Assembly (NCBI GenBank): GCA_033398695.1
Contig: CM065801.1
Span: 107,439,170-107,503,169, forward strand
Source: Orobanche coerulescens
Lineage: Eukaryota > Streptophyta > Magnoliopsida > Lamiales > Orobanchaceae
Length of the DNA stretch: 64,000 nt
Direction: 5' to 3'
Shown one piece after another: positions 22,894 through 34,040 of this stretch (its first letter is position 1; every line of letters starts with the position of its first letter). Under the pieces are notes generated by a model, which had not been told where the DNA came from, did no database searches, and saw only the letters and a list, made by a program, of their open reading frames with translations. The translations under genes were made by a program, and so were the position numbers.

Positions 22894-23965
22894 AGACTCC
22901 ATGAAATGGACTGTAGCAGTCTTCATGTAGTTGGGACCTTCGTTTTAACGAGATAGTCAAAGAGTTTGACTTCGTCCAAAATGAAGAGGAACCTTGTGTA
23001 TACAAGAGGGTTAGTGGGAGCAAGATCACATTTTTAGTACTATATACAGATGACATTCTACTAATTGGAAATGATGTTGGAATGCTCAGTTATGTGAAAA
23101 TTTGACTTTCGAGTAATTTCTCCATGAAAGACTTGGGAGAAGAAACCTATATTCTTGGGAATCGATTCTACTGGGATAGATCGAAGAGAATGATAAGTTT
23201 TCCCAAGCCCTCTATATAGATAAAATATTAAAGCGATTTAAGATGGATTATTCTAAAAGAGGTTCCTATCGATGCGACATGGAATAAAACTCACCTTGAA
23301 GATATGTCCTCATAGTGAGGAACAATGAAAGGAAATGAGTAATATACCATATGCTTCGGAATTTGGGTAGCCTTATATATACTTTATTGTGTATGAGACC
23401 TGACATTGCGCATGCTGGGAGTGTGGTAAGTAGGTTTCGGGATAACCCAGTTAGGGAACATTAGACTGCCGTAAACGAATGTTCTCAAGTACTTTAGAAG
23501 AACTAGAGACCTGGTTCTTAAATACGACGGTGGAGAACTTAATGTAATGGGATTCACTGTATTGGACTTCCAAGGACAGGAAGACGATTATATGTCTACT
23601 TCTGGCTACATTTACTCTTAATGGAGGAGATAGCTAATTCCACCTATTAGGCTGAGTATAAAGCGGCCTCGGAGGCCTCCAAAGGAAGGATTTAAAAGTT
23701 ACTGGGTAAACTTCACGTGACACCTTGTGCTGCGCTGCCAGAGCGGTAGCACATGCCTTGGATCCGAGGTGTCACAATAGTACCAAACACATTGAGAGAG
23801 AGTATCATATCGTAAGAGAATTTGTTCACAAAGAGATACATTGTGCTGCATAGAGTAGAGTCAGCCAACTACATCGCTGATCAACTGACCAAGCTACATT
23901 CTAAGATTAGCTTAGAGCATAATATGGAGAACATGGGTATTAGATACCATAGTGTGTGGCATTGA
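22894..23965 (+). pseudogene. Copia E RT and RNase H remnant with deletion
   Basis: After GTAGACTCCATGAAATGG the sequence jumps to the middle of RT, so about 400 bp present in A at 9040-9450 are gone, including MDVKTAFLNG. The catalytic box reads YTDD (Val to Thr). RNase H pieces (YKAASEAS-like, STKHIERE, VSW-less region) are scattered in all three frames. The terminal VWH-TGA is kept at 23965. Non-functional. Confidence 0.8.
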
Positions 23966-23980
23966 GTGCAAGTGGGAGAT
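23966..23980 (+). other. Polypurine tract of Copia E
   Basis: GTGCAAGTGGGAGAT directly before TGTTGGGAGTATGCC; identical to that of A. Confidence 0.8.
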
Positions 23981-25138
23981 TGTTGGGAGTATGCCCTCGA
24001 ATGCCACTCAGAGGTTGTTGAGTGGGGGCATTGTACTTGTAATTATGTAAATTATTATCATAAGGCAAATGAATGTTTCTTTATTTACTGGTAGTTACTG
24101 GCATTCCTAACTCGTAAATAAAAATATAGAAATTGGTCCGTATATTTGAGAGCAAAACGTTTCACTCCTTATTGGATAAGGGGATCGGCACTAGAAAGAT
24201 TTATAGTTCAAATACTTGATCGTTCGCAAGTCGATGAAACTTGACTGGGCATTAAGTTTATGTGAAGACTTGTATGATGTGTTCTTTGACATGGAGAGTG
24301 CATGTCGAATACTAATGGATAGTGGGAGCACACGTCATAGGTATGCTAATTGGATTAGTATACTCGAACCGACTCACCCTCGATTTGTCAGACGGACCTA
24401 CCGAGTCACGCAATAGGATTGATGACAGAATGAATCGAGCTTATTCTCTCATTATGAATATTAGATATTGGATTTCTAATTTGATACATTAGATGTCTAA
24501 ATTGATTTATTGGATAAATTAATTTACGGCCTAATGAATTAAATAAATTACTGGGTGATTAATTTAATTCTTGTATATAATTATTTCTTGGAGAAATTAA
24601 TTATGTTATAATGTATTTTATATGATTAATTAATTGAATTAATTAATTTATATAAATACATCGAAACGAAATTGGAGTTTATCTGTTTGGACTCACAGGA
24701 GTCCGAAACGAACCGAACTCATCCGATTATTCCATGATGGCCGCCCTCCTTCCACCTACCTTCCTTTTGGTCTTTTGTTTCCATTTTATAATGGATGACA
24801 ATAACTTAAAAGGCATCTCTCATGTGAGATGAGTTGTGAATGTGGGTTGTTGTGTATAAGTATTTGAAGAAGTCTTGTCTCTTCAAGATTCAATTTGGTG
24901 CATTCATACGGATCACATGTTGACAGAGAGAGAGTGACTTTGAGTTCAACACTCATCTTCATCTTCTTCATTCACTTCTTCTTCATTTTTCTTAGAGAAA
25001 ATTGAGAGAAAATATTGAGAGAAATTTTGACTCAATATTTGGGAATCCATTTAATCAACGGACTACAAGGGTGAGTTTCTATATCTCTTGTGTTTCGTAT
25101 AATATTCGTATATACGTAGCTCGATCGATCCTCATAGG
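23981..25138 (+). mobile_element. 3' LTR of Copia E, internally deleted and end-truncated
   Basis: Starts TGTTGGGAGTATGCCC. One deletion joins CGATTTGTCA to GACGGACC (near 24390) and another joins the AGAGAAATTTTGA stretch to GGAATCCATTTAATC (near 25035). The last ~90 bp of the A-type LTR are absent; the match stops at CCTCATAGGGAT, next to the GATAA flank. Confidence 0.85.
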
Positions 25139-25379
25139 GATAATGTCGCCAAATCTTCAACGCGAAAACCACGGCTGCTAAATCCAGGTCGTGGATCAGA
25201 TAATTGACCTTATAAGGTCTCAGTTGCCGCGAATCATAAGCAAATACTTTCCCATTCTTCATTAATACACATCCAAGGCCATGTCCAAATGCGTCACTAT
25301 AAACCGCGAATCCTTCTGTCCCTTGTGGCAAGGAAAGGACAGGTGCAGAAAATTAACGACTCTTGAGCTCCTCAAAACT
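25139..25379 (-). pseudogene. Gypsy D RNase H, N-terminal half
   Basis: Minus-strand reading gives [20 protein letters not shown], with the first RNase H Asp, then [16 protein letters not shown] and the [12 protein letters not shown] segment, ending at the E insertion. It continues at 17729. A stop and small changes separate it from RT to the right. Confidence 0.88.
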
Positions 25380-26405
25380 CTACTGACAAGTGTCAGACCA
25401 CGTGTATTTTGTATCCTTACACAAAAGGTTCGTCAAAGGTTGGGCGATTTTAGAAAATACTTCCACAAATCTCCGGTAATAGCCTGCTAATTCGAGGAAA
25501 CTTCGGATTTCCTTAACATTTTTCGGAGGTTGCCAATCTCGGATAGCCTCCGTCTTCTGAGGGTCGACACGTACTCCGTCTGATGAAATCACATGTCCGA
25601 GAAACATCACCTCGGACATCCAGAACTCACATTTGGAAAATTTTCCACAGAGTTGCTCTCGTCTCAACACGTCGAGGACCAGATGAAGGTGAAGTTCGTG
25701 CTCCTCTCGGTTACGGGTATAAATCAAAATGTCATCTATGAAAACAACCACGAACTGATCCACATAGTTGATGAAAACTCAGTTCATTAACTCCATGATT
25801 ATCGCAAGTGCATTAGTTAACCTAAACGGCATAACTACAAACTCGTAGTGCCCATAGCGTGTTCGAAATGCCGTCCTTGCGATATCCGACTCTCGAATTC
25901 GCAACTGATGATACCCAGATCTTATGTCGATCTTGGAAAATATAGAAACTTCCTAAAGTTGATCTAAGAGATGATCGACGCGGGGTAGGGGATATTTATT
26001 CTTGATCGTCACTCTGTTCAGCTCCCGATAATCAATGCACAAGCGAAATGAACCATCCTTCTTCTTGACAAATAACACTAGTTCTCCCAAAGGAGATGCA
26101 CTCGGTCGGATATAACCTTTCTCGGTCAATTCCTCCAATTAATTCTTCAGTTCCTGTATTTCGGTCGGGGCCATACGATATGGTGCTTTCGATATGGGAC
26201 ACGTAACAAGCTCCAACTCTATCGTGAATTCCACATCTCTCTCTGGAGGTAAACAAGGTAACTCGTCTGGAAATACATCGGCATATTCTCTCAATACCGG
26301 GATATCTGCCAATGTCACTGATGATTTCTCGGTCTTGGTCATATAGCACCAATAACCGACACATCCCTGATTGAGTAACTTCACTGCTTTCATCATATTA
26401 ATCAC
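25380..26405 (-). pseudogene. Gypsy D reverse transcriptase
   Basis: From right to left: DIPVLREYADVFPDELPCLPP (pre-RT), KAPYRMAPTEIQELK, SGYIRPS-like and [19 protein letters not shown], then [14 protein letters not shown], the catalytic box FIDD at 25731-25742 and FLGHVIS ... LAGYYRRFV. All core RT blocks are present, but stops occur at about 26139, 25953 and 25770 and again near 25380. Ty3/gypsy order places protease upstream and RNase H downstream, as found here. Confidence 0.9.
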
Positions 26406-28127
26406 CTTCCGAAACGGCTATGGTTACCCACCTGAAATACACACTCGACTCCATCATCTGAAATGATAGTGACCATACGTTTACGGACGCTAAGGATGGC
26501 ATCATGACGATCCATCCAATCAATACCCAAAATTACATCGTCTTTAGGTAAGTCTACCACGATTAGGTCTGCCATCCATTCACGACCCTCAAGCTGAATC
26601 CGATAGTCCTTAACTTCCCAATTTCCGAAAATTCTTCTACCGTTTGGTAGACCAATGACATAAGGTTCGCAACTAGTAGCACTATCCAGGTGTAGTCTAC
26701 TCAAACATAACTCGGAAATGAATGAATGTGATGTGCCAGTATCAAAAAGGGTACACACAAGTTGAGATAGGATTTCAAGTGTACCTGAGATCATTCGTGG
26801 CTCTGGATCGTCGCTCCTCTTTATCTCATAAATTCGGGGGTTGCCAGCCCTAGAACCGGATGCCCCTGTATGATAACTGTGGGCTCCACCTTTGTTTGCT
26901 CCCATCATCTTAAATGACGCGGACTGAGTGGCCCGATTCTGGACAACCGACTGCTTCGGGGTCTGAGATGCTGTTGGAGTAGGTTTGGAGTTTCTTTGGC
27001 AAAAACGGGCCTTATGCCCAGCAATTCCACAGTTGTTACACATGATAGTCTGCCTCGGACATTTAGTGCTGAAATGACCCTGCTCTCCATAGTTGAAAAC
27101 AGGTGATGGCCGAACTGGCCGCTCGAGACTGAGATTCCACATGTTTAGACGTCGTAGGATGTCGCTCAGAAAAAGTAGCGCCCGCACGAGGCTTCTTGAA
27201 GGTTGTCTGACCGCCTTCGGACTGATTACGATTCTTCGATTTCTTGCCAGAAGATGAAGTTTGATGCTTAGCAATTTGCTTCGTAGTAAGCTCATAAGTA
27301 AGAGCTTTCTCAATGAATTCGGCCAGGGTGGTGCAATGATGATTAAGTAGTTGCATCCGCATACGAGGTTTCAACCTCTTACTGAAATACTTGATCTTAT
27401 CCGCCTCATAGTGGGTAATAGATGAGGCGAATGGAAGTAGCTCCTGAAACTTATCGGTGATGGCGAGAACATCATCTTCCGCTGAGGGGTCGGGACTGAG
27501 TAACTCCGATAACTTAGCCTCCATGAGTGGGGCCGGATAATACCTTTCCATCATGAGGGTCTTGAACTGGTCCCATGTGTAAGATCCATTAGTGGGCTTT
27601 AGTGATAGCCACCAAGAGTGAGCGCTCTTACCCAGATAGTAAGCCGCAACTGAAACCTTGTGTCCCTCAGGATACACCACCATAGCAAATAACTTCTCAA
27701 AATGCTCAAGCCAGTGAATAATATCCGCCAGCTCAAATGAGCCCTCAAAAGTAGGTGGTCTCTAGCGAGAGATGTCGCCAATTATACTGCTCACACTCAT
27801 CTCTTGCCTCTGAAGTGGCGGCGGAGGAGCTTGTTGATTCTAAGTGGTTAAATTCTGCATTGTCTCCATCAGATGTGCCATCTGAGTCATCTGGGCCATC
27901 ATGCCCTACATAAAAGTGAGTGGATCAACCCGAACACCTTCCGATTGAGCTGTATCTCAGGTACGACTGCCTGACAGTGAATGATTATCTCCAGGAGAAT
28001 GAATGGTAGCGTCGCTACTAGTTGAATTGATATTATTCCTCGCATACGTGCGGGTATTCACACGAGCTCCCGGGTTTCAACCCGCACCGCGGCCTCTTCC
28101 CTGGCGTCCTCTGACAGCTCTATCCAT
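26402..28127 (-). pseudogene. Gypsy D gag-protease
   Basis: The start is probably the ATG at 28127 (MDRAVRGRQGRGRG), followed by several stops up to 27740. The retrotransposon Gag domain is open from about 27683 (YYLGKSAHSWW ... WDQFKTLMMERYYP ... EADKIKYFSKRLKP). A frameshift near 27070 falls in the first of two CCHC knuckles: its first half is in one frame and GEQGHFSTKCP in the other. The second knuckle, CNNCGIAGHKARFC, is intact. The aspartic protease follows with LFDTGTSHSFIS and the ILGIDWM motif near the end. Confidence 0.88.
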
Positions 28128-28557
28128 ACTGAAGTAGGAAAGCCACAAGATAATTATAAATTTCGCATGAAATATCAACTGAGGTAACATGATTATCTGA
28201 TGAAATTATTGAAATGATCATCTTGAACAAGTTAACAAGATTAATGATACGATCCACAAGATCAACAACTGAGCAATGAAATAGACTGAGTGATTAATGA
28301 CTTAACATGATCGACATGATCAAAAATGATAATGATGATTGAGGATTGTTGACTGATGAATGATGAATGAGTGATTCTTATTGCCAGAAATTATACCATG
28401 GCGTCAGAAATCTTACTGTTCTTTCGGTCTAAGGGGCTTGCCTCTTGCATAGGTCATACGTGACGCAAAAGTCCAATGATACTAGTCTGATGAATGATGA
28501 TTTCAATGGGACATGACTCGGATAGTAGTATTCAAAACCACGCTCCGATACCAACTC
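28128..28557 (-). other. Leader and primer-binding site of Gypsy D
   Basis: About 400 bp of AT-rich leader with no gene. At 28542-28553 the minus strand reads TGGTATCGGAGC, the start-Met tRNA complement with one change, four bases inside the 5' LTR. Confidence 0.85.
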
Positions 28558-30898
28558 TGTAACACCCCAAACTAGGCGGATATTACAATGCCGTGGACCC
28601 CCAACTGGGACCCACCAGGCGAAAGAAAATTAATGAATTAAATAATATAATTGTAGTACCAAACCACATTATATCATCAATTACTCCGATGAGGAGTTTG
28701 AAGTACAACACACCCAGGAAATACAGAATACATGTATATTTCATATGAAGATAAAATATACAACACTGAATAAAATGAAAATCCAAATGGAACTGCAGCG
28801 GAAAATACACATCAAAGACACAAGAATAAATGGAGAGACCGTGCTCCCCTACTAGTATCACTGGGACTCCTCGCCGTCAACATTATCTTCCCGTGCTTTT
28901 GCCTTTCCATGACCTAAAAACAACATCCCCAGCAGGGTCAGTTACACATAACAACAATCCTCAAGAGTTGAACAATTTACAATAATCACATGAATGAGTT
29001 ATGAAATCGAGTTGAATGATAGGCATCATAGTACGCCACGAATGGGATGTGCAAGTGCACAAGCCTGCCGAGTGTCCGGCGTCCCACATAAACACCCGCA
29101 AAACTTAGCCTAATTAGTCTCACAGAGGCACGTTACAGTGTGCACAGTCTAATGTGTCTGGATCCCCGCATAAACACAATGACCTTAATGTGCCCGACTA
29201 AAAATTCCACACATATACCACCCAGAACATAATACAATCCCGGAAGGTCACAAGAACAAAAGCATCCATGATGAATAATAATAAATAGAAATCCGACAAG
29301 GGCCAAGAATGACTCACCGAGGTGAAATAATGACACAAAGGATGATAACTTCAAATGAAATGATTGGAACCGTTGTTCCTCGTGAACTGAATGATTAGTT
29401 TGATAATTACAAGTCTCAACATGATTGATATACTATTAATGAATTATATGTATGAATGAACAACAACAAAGGAATGAGTATCCTTGTAACCGAGTAAGAA
29501 TTAACTTGCAAAAATACCGGTGAAGAAAAGTCCTTCCTCGAACAAGCGTCCTAAGTGGAATTATCGGTCGCTCGAACAACCTTGAATAACACAATTACCA
29601 ACAATCCACTTAATATATGAATCAAGCATGATCACAACCAACTCAAAAGTCGATGCAACAATATCCAAACTCATTGGGGCATTTTAAAAAATATGTTGTA
29701 AACAACCACCAATTTTTTACGACTAATCTAAAATATATCTAACACCAACCTCCCAACGAGTGGTTTAATCCAACAAAACATCTTCAATGACATCAATATT
29801 CCAATAGTAATCCACAACTCGAGGTTACAACAACATCTAATTGGAAACCCCCAAAATTACAAAAGTTAACCATCAAGGGTTCTTGAATAATTCCCCAAAT
29901 ACTCAACAAATCCGAAAAATACACCAATAAATCCATATGAACACATGTATCCAAGGTAGATAATCCATATTCAGCATATTCCAACATAATAGCAAGCTAA
30001 CTTGAAGAGATAAAAAAAAGACTCAAATCCCGAAATTCTAGATTCAAGAAAAGCTTACCTTGATTTGGTGTGGTGGAGAGGATTAAATGATGATTAATAC
30101 AAACTAGAAGCTTGAAAAGGATGATAGGTGATTGCAGCTAGAAGAATACTACAGAAAACGTCGAAAGTCGCCTAAAATCACCCGGATGAGGAAGAGAGAT
30201 GAAGAAATGACGAAATGGGGCTAAACTGTCAAATATACTAAACCCATCTTAGCGCGCGCTAGCTCCTGTGCTTAGTGTGCGCTAGCGGGTTCACCGGATA
30301 GTCCAGTACCCACTGCCTGCATCGTTAGCGTGCGCTACATACCTTGGTAGCGTGCACTAAAGCCTCCTTCTTAGCGTACGTTAACCTTATGTTAGCGTGC
30401 GCTACCTGATAGTTGGGTCCAGAAACTAGAGTCCAGAACCTACTGTCCTCTGTCTGATCGAGCCTTATCACCCGCTACACTGATTGCTTAGCCTGTGCTA
30501 TCAATACAACTAGCGTACGCTATATCCACTCCTAGCGTGCGCTAAGAATTTCCCATTTCAGTCCAGTACCTTCTGGACTGTCTGCCTCAACCACATTAGC
30601 GTGTACTAATGCTGAGCGATAGCGTGCGCTACCAGTACTCAATTAGCATGCGCTATAAAGAGTACGTAGCGTGCGCTACTCCTCACACACAGTCCACCAC
30701 AAAGATGACAATGATGATATACTCAACTCGATTCTCTAACCAGATTGACAGGCGAATGATAACTGATATACGATTCAAATTATGCCGAACGGTGAACACA
30801 TTGGATGAATATGAAGGATGAATGATTATTAGTGAGTGAAAAATTACTTAGTAACAATTACTGAATGATAATAAATGAATTCACAATCGGGTATTACA
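28558..30898 (-). mobile_element. 5' LTR of Gypsy D
   Basis: 2341 bp, plus-strand ends TGTAACACCCC and GGGTATTACA; partner of 13677-15955. The region around 30060, with the ATCAAGGTAAG-like word in reverse, is the most conserved part and is also shared with the solo LTR at 128-2533. No gene inside. Confidence 0.92.
30246..30686. repeat. TAGCGTGCGCTA palindrome array in the D 5' LTR
   Basis: About 14 copies, in the same order as in the other D LTR, with more perfect TAGCGTGCGCTA words (for example near 30329, 30390, 30536, 30626 and 30668). Confidence 0.88.
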
Positions 30899-31101
30899 TG
30901 CGCTATGTAGTTTCAGAATAGATCCAAGTTACCTCTTGTAACATGCGCTAATATCATACAATAACGTGCGCCAATTTGTCTTGATTTTGAAACTTTTGTT
31001 TTACGATAGAGTATATGCCATTTTGATATCTGACCGAGTCTCTGTTGTGCTCTTTTAAATGTTTTGATAGAATGCATCATCAAAAAAGATTTTTTCAACA
31101 A
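30899..31101 (-). mobile_element. Copia B LTR, piece 3
   Basis: Begins TGCGCTATG, the missing half of the palindrome cut at 13676, then two decayed palindromes and LTR-like sequence. The outer end is placed at 31101 because the minus strand then starts TGTTGAAAAAATC; this boundary is an inference. The total LTR would be ~1.38 kb. Confidence 0.45.
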
Positions 31102-31140
31102 TGATGAGGGACGCGTGGTAGGATTTGAGTTGACGGCACC

Positions 31141-31230
31141 GTCCACGTGCCCTGAAATTGTGCAACCGTTCATTATGACTCTGAGTCCATGCGCCAGGCA
31201 TTTAATCCCATCCTTTCCATTATAAATATG
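31141..31230 (+). promoter_or_regulatory. G-box and TATA-like box before the decayed ORF at 31344
   Basis: CACGTG at 31144-31149 inside the 14-mer GTCCACGTGCCCTG, and TATAAATA at 31221-31228, about 120 bp before the ATG. The 14-mer is identical to 47390-47403 in front of the C2 extra ORF. Promoter function is predicted, not shown. Confidence 0.45.
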
Positions 31231-31343
31231 GATGGTCATTCTCGTTTCTTCTTCTTCTTCTTCATTTCGCCATTCTTCCAGAGTTTTGCAGAGAGAAAGA
31301 GCTTTCCAGTGCATTTTTTTTCATTTTCTCTTTATCATTAGCC

Positions 31344-32057
31344 ATGTCCGACCAGGGGGACGAGAGGACTGTTTAGTTGACAGTATCGCTGGATAGGACG
31401 GGGCTCATGGATATGACTCTTGGGGCTACGCCGGTAAACTGGAGTCATGAAGATGGAGGTGGTGAACCAGAGGAATCGCCAGGATCTCTAGAGGTGGAGG
31501 TGGTGGCGCCTTCGGTGTAGGGAGAAGGTGATGGGGGTGTCTCGGAGGAGATTTAGGTTCGGCCACAGCCGCTTTGTTTTTTGGAGGCGGAGTGGGATTC
31601 AGAGTCGATCCGCATCATCGTGATGGAGGAGTAATTGGTGGCGTGGCGGTGGAGGTTCAAGATTCCGGTGGTGGTGCAGATGTTCATCCCGCATCCTGCT
31701 GCATCAGCCGCCAATCGGTTGCACAGCCGTATACTACAGTTCGCTGCTGGCTGGGTTGAGGTTTCCCCTTCCCCTAGTCCTATCCCAGTTTTGAGGCGGT
31801 GGATCCTTTCGATCGCCCAGGTCCATCCTAATGCCTAGGCTCGGCTTGTGGGTTTTTTCATCCTTTTTAATCGGAAGGGGTGGTCCCAGCTTATATTTGA
31901 GGAGTTCAATAGCCTATTCCTGAGGAGGTCGGTCGGTAGAATCGGATCGGGTTGGTTTTATCTTACCGCCCGGCATACGATGCACAAGGAAGTGGTGGAT
32001 ATGCCTGAGACCATCCACAGCTAGAAAATACAATAATTCTTCATCGGGGGGGATTAG
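31344..32057 (+). pseudogene. Decayed 'putative gypsy type transposon' ORF, part 1
   Basis: A likely start at 31344 (MSDQGDERTV, then a TAG). A low-complexity Gly/Val/Glu-rich stretch with several stops leads to a better preserved segment: VEVSPSPSPIPVLRRW, then QVHPNA, a TAG, ARLVGFFILFNRKGW and SLFLRR, then GSGWFYLTAR. This pattern resembles the plant transposon-associated N-terminal domain that databases call 'putative gypsy type transposon' (PF04195-like). The assignment is from memory of the pattern. The frame runs into the solo LTR at 32058 and resumes at 33619. Confidence 0.55.
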
Positions 32058-33618
32058 TGTTGCGTTTTTATCGAACTAATAAGATTTACAATCTAATCAT
32101 ATATCAAAATAGAGTAGCGGAAGTATAATATAATATGTAAAAACCCTTAGAGGATCCACATATATTAACACAGTATGAAGAACAAGATTGTTACCTCTTA
32201 TAGCGTGTTTTCGATCGAGCCTTCTAGAGATGTTGCAAGAAGCGAGCGTCCTCTACGGTATCCACACAATGAACAAGTCTTAAGCATTAACGGATGGCCA
32301 GCTCCGATTCAATAAAGATTTCACTCAAATCAATTTGAATATAGGTATGTTCTTGATTATGGTAAGAACAAGAACACCAAGAATATTATTCAAATGTTCT
32401 TGAACTTTGATCTAAAATAACAACTATGAATCTTATTCAATATGTTAATAAAAGATCAAACTCATAAGATTATATGAATATTAGATGAGTATTCAAAATA
32501 CTTTCTTGGTGAAAGAATCAATGTTCAAAGATATGAAGATATGTTCTTGATTCTTTTGATTATTCAACTCTTGAATATTATCTTCAAGACTTTGAGAGAG
32601 AGAAATATCAAAATCAGATTTTGATTCTCTCTACGCAAATATGTCTTCACTTGTGATTTTTTCATGTGTGAGGGCTATCACAAGACACTCTTATATAGTC
32701 CTCTACATGGCTAAGGGTTCACCAATCCTTTCACCAACTTATAATGAACTGGAACAAAATAGCTGCTCTGCTCGTTTAAGTGTGCGACCCTGTAGGTTCT
32801 AATTAATGTGGCAATGAGTATAAGACAATTTTTACGGCTCATAAATCATAAGAGGCCTCTAGCTAGACATTATGAGTACCCGTATTAAAAGAATTAATTC
32901 GACGGCACGAACGAAACCCCGTTACTGTATAATATATAATCCTCTCATCGCGCGATATCCTAATTAAGCATAAGGCATGGATAAGTCGACCTTATAAATC
33001 TGAATTAATATTCTTGATCTCAAGTTACAATTGTCCAATATTTATCAATAACTCTTTATTGATCAATTTGAGCATGGCCATGCATTTAAACAATTTAACT
33101 TATCAAGGGCCCGTGGATATCTTCTCCATTTTATAGGAGGGACAAGTCCCCTCTGGACAAACTATGTCCCTCTGCATAAATCGTACCATATCCAATCACA
33201 AACTATATAGTCCCTTGTTACAGAAGACGTTGGTATTGTGTTAAAATACGATACTCATTATGTAGGAAACTGTAGTGTCTTTAGGTAATAAGAACTTAAA
33301 TAATATATAACAATCAGAGGAACTATAATGACTTAATCCAATACGATCTCTCTACATGTATCTATGACGTGATATAACATCTCATGTTCATGACCAGTAA
33401 AACATAGCCATCGTATCATTAGCATACTACTAATCATATTACTAGGGATATCTAGAATAAATAATCTTTAATGCTTTAACGACCTTTACTATCAAGTCAC
33501 ATACTTGATGATCGTAAGCAGAATATTAATTCAATAATATAATCAATATTATATATATTAAATAATAAATGTCTCCACATTATTATTAAATAGTAGACTT
33601 TAGAGCATAATACTAACA
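32058..33618 (-). mobile_element. Solo Copia LTR G
   Basis: 1561 bp with plus-strand ends TGTTGCG and ACTAACA; on the minus strand it starts TGTTAGTATTATGCTC, a common plant Copia LTR tip. Flanks ATTAG (32053-32057) and ATTGG (33619-33623) form a 5-bp target duplication with one mismatch. Removing it rejoins the surrounding reading frame (FFIGGD before, DWMIQEEDG after). No internal region or PBS, hence a solo LTR. No gene inside. Confidence 0.82.
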
Positions 33619-33706
33619 ATTGGATGATCCAGGAGGAAGATGGTGGGCCCAGTGTTGTAGATGGGTGGCTGAGGGTCCTTGAGAGTTTCATTTCTAAAAT
33701 GCATAA
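33619..33706 (+). pseudogene. Decayed transposon ORF, part 2
   Basis: Continues part 1 after the solo LTR: WMIQEEDGGPSVVDGWLRV and SFISKMH. Ends where the C1 LTR tip begins. Too short to classify alone. Confidence 0.5.
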
Positions 33707-34040
33707 TGTTAGGATAAATATACCTATTTTGATAATCACCAAATGTACAACAACGACGTCTTAAGAAGTCAAAATATCGCTAAGTATGGAAGCTGTTAGG
33801 AATCTCCGTATAGCCCGTCCATACAGCAAGAGATCTTCTACAGAATCCTACAACGCTTGCAACATACAACAGAAGATAAAGCACGTTGGATACAACAATC
33901 TGACTGTAAGTGTTTTACATAGGAAAAATAAAACAAAATCCAACAGGACTGATGAAAACGACCTTTAAACCATTGTGAGATAAACACTGTTTATTCATAA
34001 AGTATTCACGATTAAAGCAGCATTTATTGTTGATAGAACA
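33707..34040 (+). mobile_element. Truncated 5' LTR of C1
   Basis: Starts TGTTAGGATAAATATACC and shares TAAGTATGGAAGCTGT (from 33781) with the C2 LTR (from 40440), each followed by an inverted CCATACAGC. Otherwise strongly diverged. At about 34040 it switches to Gag sequence, marking a deletion. Confidence 0.5.

Larger units (their letters stand above)
17730..25138 (+). mobile_element. Copia E, decayed relative of Copia A nested in Gypsy D
   Basis: A plus-strand element of the same family as A, inserted antisense in the D RNase H region. GATAA is found at 17725-17729 and 25139-25143, and deleting E plus one copy restores the D frame. The 5' LTR joins directly to leader sequence, so its end, the PBS and about 700 bp are missing. 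Pol lacks ~400 bp of RT. The 3' LTR has two internal deletions and lacks its last ~90 bp. Stops and frameshifts are frequent. Confidence 0.9.
13677..30898 (-). mobile_element. Gypsy D, minus-strand chromovirus with nested Copia E
   Basis: A Ty3/gypsy element read right to left: 5' LTR 30898-28558, PBS 28553-28542, gag-protease, RT, RNase H, integrase with a chromodomain-like tail, PPT near 15960, 3' LTR 15955-13677. Copia E (17730-25138) lies in RNase H; without it D is about 9.8 kb. The flanks are TGCGA (13672-13676) and TGCGC (30899-30903), a target duplication with one mismatch. The order integrase after RT and the chromodomain point to a Tekay/Del-like chromovirus. Many stops and frameshifts show it is inactive. 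Confidence 0.92.
1..31101 (-). mobile_element. Copia B, minus-strand host element split by nested insertions
   Basis: The 5' part of a Ty1/copia element read right to left. Its LTR lies in three pieces (about 31101 to 30899, 13676 to 12561, 3026 to 2963), followed by a primer-binding site at 2949-2960 and a gag pseudogene (2902-2534, then 127-1) that runs off the left edge. The pieces are separated by Copia A, Gypsy D and a solo Gypsy LTR, two of them with perfect 5-bp target duplications; removing them restores continuous sequence. The right LTR end near 31101 is inferred from a TTCAACA terminus, which reads as TGTTGAA on the minus strand. Pol and the other LTR are outside the window. Confidence 0.6.

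Noticed and set aside
30913..31314. A 133-codon minus-strand open frame before the decayed ORF at 31344.
   Set aside because: It runs through LTR remnant and promoter-like DNA including the TATA-like box, with no recognisable domain.
31574..31759. Gly/Val-rich open frame within the decayed transposon ORF.
   Set aside because: Low-complexity frame overlapping the better supported frame with the RLVGFFILF segment; treated as part of the pseudogene.
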